DNA of 5,360 nucleotides from Pseudomonadota bacterium. GTDB lineage: Bacteria; Cyanobacteriota; Vampirovibrionia; LMEP-6097. The notes under the pieces were generated by a model, which was not told the DNA's origin, made no database searches, and saw only the letters and a program-made list of their open reading frames with translations. The stretch covers positions 1 to 5,360 of the forward strand of contig RFQS01000158.1 in the NCBI GenBank assembly GCA_009924885.1, written 5' to 3'. Positions 1 to 5,360 of this stretch are shown here, in pieces. How positions within the stretch are numbered: position 1 is the stretch's first letter; each line of letters starts with the position of its first letter. A program made the translations under genes and the position numbers.

Positions 1-1
1 A

Positions 2-415
2 AGTGCTCTTAGAGAAGAATCTATAAAGATTCAGAACTCTATGGATAAACTTATAGAATTACAGAATAAAATCACAATGGCTAGTGAACGGAAAGATGAA
101 GATTTTAAAGAGCAGCTCAATCTATTAAGAATAGCGATGCAGGAGCAGAAAGAATTACTAAACACTCATCAAAGCACTAGTAATCAACTGCATCAGGATT
201 ACCAAGCAATTAATAAATTAACTTTAGATATAACTAGTGAATTTGGTAAAACAGGTGAATCAATGGCTAAATCTATTATGAAAATCAAAGATGCTGGGCA
301 AGGGTATTTTGACCGTTTTGCAGAAGAACACAAAGAAGCTATACGCCTACTAGAAGGACTCATCACCGACATGTCAGATGCTGTAAATACTGCGCAGACT
401 ACGTTTAGGAAATAA
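2..415 (+). CDS. zorA: ZorA C-terminal tail (5' end outside window)
   Basis: The reading frame is open to the left edge, with 13 in-frame codons before the first ATG at 41. This is therefore the last 137 residues of a larger protein, not a 124-residue gene starting at 41. The segment is almost all predicted helix, charged and Gln-rich. Hydrophobic residues (Leu, Ile, Met, Phe) recur at 3/4 spacing over the first two thirds, typical of a coiled coil. There is no membrane segment, so this part is cytoplasmic. In Zorya, ZorA is a MotA/ExbB-like membrane stator subunit followed by a very long cytoplasmic helical tail. A coiled-coil end directly upstream of zorB matches that tail, which is thought to carry the signal from motor to effectors. 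The MotA-like channel lies outside the window, so the name rests on position and helical character rather than on a diagnostic motif. A fragment this low in complexity could not be named by itself. Confidence 0.83.
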   Translation, partial: SALREESIKIQNSMDKLIELQNKITMASERKDEDFKEQLNLLRIAMQEQKELLNTHQSTSNQLHQDYQAINKLTLDITSEFGKTGESMAKSIMKIKDAGQGYFDRFAEEHKEAIRLLEGLITDMSDAVNTAQTTFRK

Positions 416-416
416 C

Positions 417-420
417 AGGT
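417..420 (+). promoter_or_regulatory. Ribosome binding site of zorB (AGGT)
   Basis: AGGT lies in the 11-base gap between the zorA stop (TAA, 413-415) and the zorB ATG at 427. Counting AGG as the core leaves a 7-base spacer. A TAG at 406-408 in the zorB frame rules out any start further upstream, which supports ATG 427. Confidence 0.5.
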
Positions 421-426
421 TCTTAT

Positions 427-1092
427 ATGGCACTTAAATTAGAGTCCTCAATGACTGACTTAATGACTTCTTTAGCAGTTGTTTTCATTATGCTCATGCT
501 AGCACTCACTCAAAACAACGCTAGAGGCAGTATCACAAAGATAGAAGAAATCAGTAAAAAGATCAATAAAGAATTAAAAAGCGACGATTTATCCTGTGTC
601 ACTAAGAAAGACGAAGATCCACTCGCCTGTACCATAGAAGTTAAAGAAGATAAATTAAAATTCTTTACAGCAAGCTACACCTGTGATCATGTTTGTGAAA
701 AGTTCTTAAAAGAAACCTTTGTCGAGCAAATTATGAAGATCTTAACTGAGAAAAAATTTAAAGAATATATTCAAGGAGTCTATATAGAAGGTTTCACCGA
801 TGATATTGGTGATGACATCACTAATCTTAATTTAAGTCAAAATCGTTCTCTGAGTATAGGACGCTGCATAGTAGATTATTATAAAAAATCAAAAACAGAA
901 GAAGAATATCAAACCTTATTAAAATGGCTATATTTAAATGGACGTGGGGAACAAGATTTGAAGTATGACTCAAAGAAACAAGAAATTAATCGTGATGCTA
1001 GTCGCAGAGTAGAAATTACGATCAGAGTTAAATCTAATGAGCAGCGTGCAGCTATAAATTCTAATTTAGTAAATAAGGCTTCGGCGAAATGA
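427..1092 (+). CDS. zorB: ZorB, MotB/OmpA-like peptidoglycan-anchored motor subunit
   Basis: 221 residues. A very short cytoplasmic N-terminus (about 10 residues) leads into a single transmembrane helix at about 11-29. Asp11 sits at its cytoplasmic end, the place of the ion-binding Asp of MotB. A periplasmic linker follows, and then an OmpA_C-like peptidoglycan-binding domain at about 75-200. Its signatures are E121-G-F-T-D-D-I-G128, the L-S-Q-N-R stretch at 136-140, G172-R-G-E175, and N188-R-D-A-S-R-R-V-E-I197, the classic NR..sRRVEi end. By family knowledge, ZorB dimers plug into a ZorA pentamer, the Asp carries ions, and the OmpA domain grips peptidoglycan. Four cysteines (57, 68, 86, 90) lie on the periplasmic side and a fifth (147) in the OmpA domain. 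The stop overlaps the zorC start by 4 bp. Alone it could be a MotB, TolR/Pal-like or other OmpA-motor protein; the zorC and zorD neighbours settle it as ZorB. Confidence 0.93.
   Translation: MALKLESSMTDLMTSLAVVFIMLMLALTQNNARGSITKIEEISKKINKELKSDDLSCVTKKDEDPLACTIEVKEDKLKFFTASYTCDHVCEKFLKETFVEQIMKILTEKKFKEYIQGVYIEGFTDDIGDDITNLNLSQNRSLSIGRCIVDYYKKSKTEEEYQTLLKWLYLNGRGEQDLKYDSKKQEINRDASRRVEITIRVKSNEQRAAINSNLVNKASAK
1074..1078 (+). promoter_or_regulatory. Ribosome binding site of zorC (TAAGG)
   Basis: TAAGG lies inside the zorB coding end, 10 bases before the zorC ATG at 1089. Because the zorB stop TGA shares bases with this ATG (ATGA, 1089-1092), re-initiation by ribosomes finishing zorB is also plausible. 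Confidence 0.45.
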
Positions 1093-2660
1093 ACATCGTA
1101 TTAGAGATAAAAGAATCAATACGTAAACTCTTAGACTCATCAAATGAGTACTCTCGTTTTAGCTCTCAATTTCATCAGCATCCCACCGATTACATTACAA
1201 AGCATTTCAATGATTTGATTAACAGATTAAAAAAACAAAGAAAACAATCCTTGAGCAGTCGCAGCTTAACTAAAATCAAAGATTTAAAAACAGAATGGGT
1301 AAACTATCTTAAAAATCCGAATCCTAGCAATATTGAATTAGGACGAATAATTCGCTTAGGTCTTTCTATACCTGGTCTTGAAGATGAATTAGAGTTTAGA
1401 AATTTAATTAAGAGGCAGGAGCCGCAGCCTATTCTGCTCAGATGGCTTAACGACTATATTTGGCGTTTTCAAATCTTAAATGAAGATTATAAATTTAAAG
1501 ATGATTTTTGGTTAGAGCTACTAGAAGATTGGTTTTTTCAGCTTATTAATTCTAAGACACGTATCAATAAACTCTTTGAAAAGCATTCACTCTTACTGGA
1601 ATTTGAAGTTTATAGAAAAGAGAAAAGTCATCTAGAGTATTTTCAAGCAGAGGCAGAAGGAATATTTAGCATACTAGAAGAACGCAAGCTTAGTGATGAA
1701 AGCTTATCAGAAAGTATTTTAGAAATAGCCTCTAATAAATTTCACGTGAAATTTTTTCCTAGTGATTCTTTCATAGATTACCTTTTATCTAAATACTTTA
1801 ACTATCTTTTAGAAAAATACTTAGCTAATCGCTTTAATTTCGATCTATTCAAAAACATCCTACATGCTTTTACTCATCTACATTCTAGGAAAGGCTGTGA
1901 ACGCTTTATTAAATTATTTAAAGCTATAGAAATGAATATTAATGATCGAGAAAAGAACGAAATAAAATCTTTTACGAAAAATAAATTAGGTGATCCTCGT
2001 ATTCATAAGCCTGAATGGCAGATTTTAAGAGACAGTGACGAGGATATATATAAAAAAATTCGTTATTGGTTTAATGAACAGGAGTTTAATTTATTCTTTG
2101 AATTTGCTTTTAAAGACTCACCAGATAAGCATGGACGTAAAGAATGCTGGCTTAGATACTTATGGTACGCTGATGACTTGAGAATTTTTCTACCTGATCA
2201 ATATAGGATAAAGGAATTTAAAAAATTAACTGAAAAAAAAGATATAAATTTGTTTATAGAGCCAATTCTAAATCACTCTTCGTTAACATCTTGTGTTATC
2301 AAAATAAATGAAATATTGATTTTTGAAACAGTTGATACGGGGACTGCTGCCTATGTTTACAATATTAACTCTATAAAAACTAAGGCTTCTCTTTCCGAGA
2401 ATGAAAAAATTCTTTTAAAGTTCTACGATAATTACTTTGGCAAAAATGTAAGAGTGCCAATTCGTCTCAAAGACTATTTCATTTTTACAGATATAGCTTA
2501 TGCTGCAAAAAAAGATCAAGCGTCATTCAGAAGATCTCCTCATTGGCGTTTCAGTCGTACTAATTGGCTCTGGAGTGACTCAGTCAAATCTATGATGGCA
2601 GAACTATATAAACTTACTCCTAAAGACCCTAAAACTGGAGAAGAAATTAAATATGCCTAA
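1089..2660 (+). CDS. zorC: ZorC, EH_Signature domain protein of type I Zorya
   Basis: 523 residues, soluble, with no signal peptide or membrane segment. It is largely helical with many aromatic and Lys/Arg residues. The C-terminal half carries the EH_Signature pattern that defines ZorC: L300-G-D-P-R304 followed by W310; R350-K-E-C-W-L-R-Y357, in the place of the usual R..FWL.Y; then Glu413 within I411-F-E-T-V and a run to A420-A-Y-V-Y424; then His485 in S483-P-H-W486, followed by W493 and W495. Glu413 and His485 are the best candidates for the name-giving E and H. In published work on type I Zorya, ZorC binds DNA, is needed for defence, and is proposed to act with ZorD downstream of the ZorAB motor; no enzymatic activity is firmly assigned. 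The N-terminal ~290 residues hold no motif I recognise. Placement between zorB and a SNF2 gene, overlapping both, supports the call. Confidence 0.91.
   Translation: MNIVLEIKESIRKLLDSSNEYSRFSSQFHQHPTDYITKHFNDLINRLKKQRKQSLSSRSLTKIKDLKTEWVNYLKNPNPSNIELGRIIRLGLSIPGLEDELEFRNLIKRQEPQPILLRWLNDYIWRFQILNEDYKFKDDFWLELLEDWFFQLINSKTRINKLFEKHSLLLEFEVYRKEKSHLEYFQAEAEGIFSILEERKLSDESLSESILEIASNKFHVKFFPSDSFIDYLLSKYFNYLLEKYLANRFNFDLFKNILHAFTHLHSRKGCERFIKLFKAIEMNINDREKNEIKSFTKNKLGDPRIHKPEWQILRDSDEDIYKKIRYWFNEQEFNLFFEFAFKDSPDKHGRKECWLRYLWYADDLRIFLPDQYRIKEFKKLTEKKDINLFIEPILNHSSLTSCVIKINEILIFETVDTGTAAYVYNINSIKTKASLSENEKILLKFYDNYFGKNVRVPIRLKDYFIFTDIAYAAKKDQASFRRSPHWRFSRTNWLWSDSVKSMMAELYKLTPKDPKTGEEIKYA
2637..2640 (+). 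promoter_or_regulatory. Ribosome binding site of zorD (GGAG)
   Basis: GGAG lies within the last codons of zorC, 12 bases before the zorD ATG at 2653. The spacer is long but usable. The zorC stop lies 8 bases inside zorD, so coupling to zorC translation is likely. Confidence 0.45.
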
Positions 2661-5360
2661 TTCATTAAACGTCTTTTTAGATCTATTCAGAAAAAGAGGC
2701 TCTAGCAAAACCTCTGCATTAGGCTCGTTAAAGACTCGCATCAGATTAAAACCAGAACTTCGTGGTCTCAAACTGAGTTTAGAAAAAGATTTTCATGATG
2801 ATCTCAGTATCTATAGTATTTTAAATAATAAAAATTTTTTCGGCATTAGTAGTAATGGCGATTATTTCATAGATTACGAGAATTTAAAGAATAATTTTTT
2901 GATAAATCTACAGAAAAGCTCTTTAGATAAAGGAACTGCTGAGACCTTAGGAATTAATTTCAGCTCTGAGGAAGAGGAAGAAGATAGCGAAGGTGAAGGT
3001 ACTCTCAGCCTAAAAACAGCATTAGATGAGGATAGAAAAATCTTAGATTATTTTCCTGTCTTAAACACTAATAAGGAATTTAAAGTAACTGCGGAATTTA
3101 GCGGTAGTGAAATAGAACTCTGGCTTTCAATGAAGACTGAAAATGGCTTTCAAAATATTACAGATAAGATTAAAGAAAATGGCTTAATTATAGATTTACA
3201 TCCCAAGGCTAAAAAGCAGTCCCTTACAGTATTACCATACTGGATTTATCAGCTTTTCGATAGTTATATAAATCAAAAAGAACTCTGGTCAGCGAATAAC
3301 CCAGTTATCATAAGTGCTTTACAGAAAGTGCATGAATGGATTACTCAGCATGATAGTGATAATTCACTTTTACTAAATGATTTAAGACTGAGTGATGTAA
3401 AGATCTTTCATTATAATAGATTTGATTTATACGCCGCTAAATCTCTAGGAACTCGTAACAGTGAAGACTTAGCATCTCTAATACCCTTTAATGAAGAATT
3501 AGGCGAGGTCTTAAAATACGAAAACACAGAAAAAGCTTTAGAAGCGATACAGAGAGGCTTAAGAAACTGGGATACTCAGTCCCATACTATAAAAATCAGG
3601 ACTGCACATGGTGAGAATATAGATTTAGGTTTAAATCCCTCTACTAAAAAGGCTCTCCTAAAACTAAAGACCGATTATCACCATAAAGCGAGTGATGCAA
3701 TAATCGAAAAATTAAAATATCACTCTGATAACTCGATTCTAAAAGAGCTTCCAGAGTTTTATAATATTTTTAATCTAGATGTTAGCCAATACGGTCCTAG
3801 AGTAATAGGAATTGGTAAACCGATAGTTATACCTGGTCAATTTGGTAAAGTTCAACAAAAATCAATTTTCGATGGTATAGATAAGCTGATAGAGACAGAG
3901 AGTGGCAAAGATGCTGTCCACTTAGAAGATAATGATTTTATCAAAATCAATCTAGGAGACTCTAATCACGGAGAAGAAAATAAAAGTATTTCTCTTAACC
4001 TAGAAGATTTAAATACCGCTAAAGGGGAGCTTAAATTAGCAGCTCAGGGATCAAAGCGTAGCGTGGTTTTACAAGATAGTAAAACTGGAGAGAAAATCGA
4101 ATTAGATATTACACGCCAAGAGTCTTTTCATTACATAAATAGCTGCTTAGATAAAGGCAGAAAATTATTTCAAAAAAGCCTAAAAGCAGAAAATAACTCT
4201 GAAAGTCTGCCTAAACCAGAGAATGATAAAGCACTAATTATTCAAACGAATGCTGAAGTTCAGGAATATGATGAAAAAAGCAATACAGATGAAATAAATA
4301 CTTACATAGACTGGAATTTAATAGATACTAAAGATGGAATTAATATTTTCCTCTATCAAAAACAATGTATAGAGTGGCTAGTGAATTGCTTTATGGCTCC
4401 CTATCCAGGTGTACTTTTAGCTGACGATATGGGCTTAGGTAAAACTTTTCAGACTATGTGCTTTATTAAACTATTGATGAAATCTCTCTGGGAAAAGCGT
4501 TTTCCAGAAGCAGAATTTAAACCTATTTTAATAGTAGTACCACCAATACTTTTAGATAACTTTGAGAAACAAGCCAAAGATTTTTTTATAGATAGTGATG
4601 AATTTGACTTCACCATTCTACATGGTTCTCAAACAGAAGCTAGATCAATCTCTCCTAAAAAATATTTTAAAGATCCTGGTGCTAAAAGTATCCCAGAGGG
4701 GAAATTAGGCTATGCTCTCCTAGATAAAAATTTACTTTTACAGCATAAATGCATCATTATCACCTATGACACTATGGTTAATTACCAGCATTCTTTTGCT
4801 CAAATCCCATGGTCATTGCTACTCTGTGACGAAGTTCAGAAAGCCAAATCAGCTAAAACACAGGTATCTACAGTGTTAAAGGCAATAGCTACTAATGTTA
4901 CTTTTAAAATTCTTATGAGTGGAACGCCTATCGAAAATGATATGTCTGAATTATGGAATATTATGGATAGCTCGCACGCAGGGCTTTTAGGGTCCTTAAA
5001 AGATTTCAGGAAAAAATATAAAGCTTTTTTTGATCAAGACTTACCAGATAGCGAAAGAGAAAACTGCTTTAGACACCTGATTAAAAACCTAGAATTTGGA
5101 AATTTCATCAAAGGTTATGCTAATGGCAGACTAAAATCTGAGGTAAAGAAAGATCTACCAGAGCTAATTTCAGCGAATATTTCTTTTAAACTAGAGAAAG
5201 AGGCTGAAGAGCATATAAACAGCATTTTAAGAAGTAAATACCCTGCTCTAAAGAAAGTAGGTTTAATAAAACAGTCCTCCATCCACAAATTTCTAGCTAA
5301 TGGGAAAATTTATACTAAACCTCATTTTCAAGAATGGTTTGCAGAAAATGATCGTCTAAA
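2653..5360 (+). CDS. zorD: ZorD, SNF2-family helicase effector (3' end outside window)
   Basis: Starting at ATG 2653, which overlaps the zorC end by 8 bp, the frame is open for 902 residues to the right edge with no stop. Residues 1 to about 550 match no domain I recognise. They contain an acidic run (106-115) and, near 500, a T-N-A-E-V-Q-E-Y segment resembling the strand that precedes SNF2 helicase domains. The first RecA lobe then follows in order: L567-Y-Q-K-Q near the Q-motif; Walker A D591-D-M-G-L-G-K-T598 (Lys597); motif Ia P624-I-L-I-V-V-P-P631; I655-L-H-G658; T704-Y-D706; Walker B D726-E-V-Q729; motif III S756-G-T-P-I-E-N762 followed by S-E-L-W. The lobe ends near 836 (K-D-L-P). The second lobe (motifs IV-VI) and any nuclease domain lie beyond the window. 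Type I Zorya ZorD is reported as an ATP-dependent effector that degrades phage DNA. Another SNF2 defence helicase is possible from motifs alone, but context favours ZorD. Confidence 0.92.
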   Translation, partial: MPNSLNVFLDLFRKRGSSKTSALGSLKTRIRLKPELRGLKLSLEKDFHDDLSIYSILNNKNFFGISSNGDYFIDYENLKNNFLINLQKSSLDKGTAETLGINFSSEEEEEDSEGEGTLSLKTALDEDRKILDYFPVLNTNKEFKVTAEFSGSEIELWLSMKTENGFQNITDKIKENGLIIDLHPKAKKQSLTVLPYWIYQLFDSYINQKELWSANNPVIISALQKVHEWITQHDSDNSLLLNDLRLSDVKIFHYNRFDLYAAKSLGTRNSEDLASLIPFNEELGEVLKYENTEKALEAIQRGLRNWDTQSHTIKIRTAHGENIDLGLNPSTKKALLKLKTDYHHKASDAIIEKLKYHSDNSILKELPEFYNIFNLDVSQYGPRVIGIGKPIVIPGQFGKVQQKSIFDGIDKLIETESGKDAVHLEDNDFIKINLGDSNHGEENKSISLNLEDLNTAKGELKLAAQGSKRSVVLQDSKTGEKIELDITRQESFHYINSCLDKGRKLFQKSLKAENNSESLPKPENDKALIIQTNAEVQEYDEKSNTDEINTYIDWNLIDTKDGINIFLYQKQCIEWLVNCFMAPYPGVLLADDMGLGKTFQTMCFIKLLMKSLWEKRFPEAEFKPILIVVPPILLDNFEKQAKDFFIDSDEFDFTILHGSQTEARSISPKKYFKDPGAKSIPEGKLGYALLDKNLLLQHKCIIITYDTMVNYQHSFAQIPWSLLLCDEVQKAKSAKTQVSTVLKAIATNVTFKILMSGTPIENDMSELWNIMDSSHAGLLGSLKDFRKKYKAFFDQDLPDSERENCFRHLIKNLEFGNFIKGYANGRLKSEVKKDLPELISANISFKLEKEAEEHINSILRSKYPALKKVGLIKQSSIHKFLANGKIYTKPHFQEWFAENDRL

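Noticed and set aside
41..415. A stand-alone 124-residue gene starting at ATG 41
   Set aside because: The same frame is open from the left edge with residues of the same helical, charged character, and no ribosome binding site precedes ATG 41. It is the end of a longer gene.
427..1092. Flagellar MotB or a Tol-Pal/ExbD-type subunit
   Set aside because: The domain layout alone would allow it, but no flagellar or Tol genes are present and the two downstream genes match ZorC and ZorD.
2233..2240. A run of eight A bases in zorC as a phase-variation slippage site
   Set aside because: Long A and T runs are common across this AT-rich window and the frame is intact here. A run of eight by itself is not convincing evidence of phase variation.
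2653..5360. Helicase of a restriction-modification, DISARM or BREX-like system
   Set aside because: There is no methyltransferase or other marker of those systems in the window. The direct coupling to an EH_Signature gene and an OmpA-motor gene fits Zorya better.
1..5360. Genes on the minus strand, CRISPR arrays, tRNAs, terminators or promoters
   Set aside because: Coding sequence on the plus strand covers nearly every base with overlapping ends. I saw no regularly spaced repeats, no cloverleaf-like pattern, and no GC-rich hairpin followed by a T run between genes.

Overview
The window is one tightly packed, plus-strand operon that I read as the 3' three-quarters of a type I Zorya anti-phage defence system, in the order zorA (3' end only), zorB, zorC, zorD (5' part only). 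Both outer genes run off the window. There is no non-coding stretch longer than 11 bases, and I see no promoter, terminator, RNA gene, insertion sequence or CRISPR array.

The DNA is AT-rich, about one third G+C by eye. Leucine is mostly TTA/CTA, and ATA (Ile) and AGA (Arg) are freely used. TGA and TAA both serve as stops, so the standard bacterial code applies. ZorB carries a periplasmic OmpA-type peptidoglycan-binding domain, which together with the known spread of Zorya points to a Gram-negative, probably proteobacterial, AT-rich host. I cannot name a genus.

Layout: bases 2-415 encode the last 137 residues of a helical, coiled-coil protein (ZorA tail). Bases 427-1092 encode ZorB, with one transmembrane helix bearing an Asp and a C-terminal OmpA-like domain. 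Bases 1089-2660 encode ZorC, an EH_Signature-type protein with the defining Glu and His visible. Bases 2653 to the right edge encode 902 residues of ZorD, a SNF2-family ATPase with the first RecA lobe intact and the second lobe outside the window. The junctions are an 11-bp gap, a 4-bp overlap (ATGA) and an 8-bp overlap, so translational coupling is likely.

From published work on Zorya: ZorA and ZorB form an inner-membrane, ion-driven rotary motor related to MotAB, with ZorA's long helical tail reaching into the cytoplasm and ZorB anchoring to peptidoglycan. The motor is thought to sense phage-induced envelope disturbance and pass a signal down the tail to ZorC (DNA binding) and ZorD (an ATP-dependent helicase/nuclease) that attack incoming DNA. 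The gene order and motifs here fit that model. The system class is already described, so any novelty lies in the divergence of this copy: the cysteine pattern in ZorB, the acidic patch and large unassigned N-terminal half of ZorD, and an altered inter-lobe motif in ZorD.
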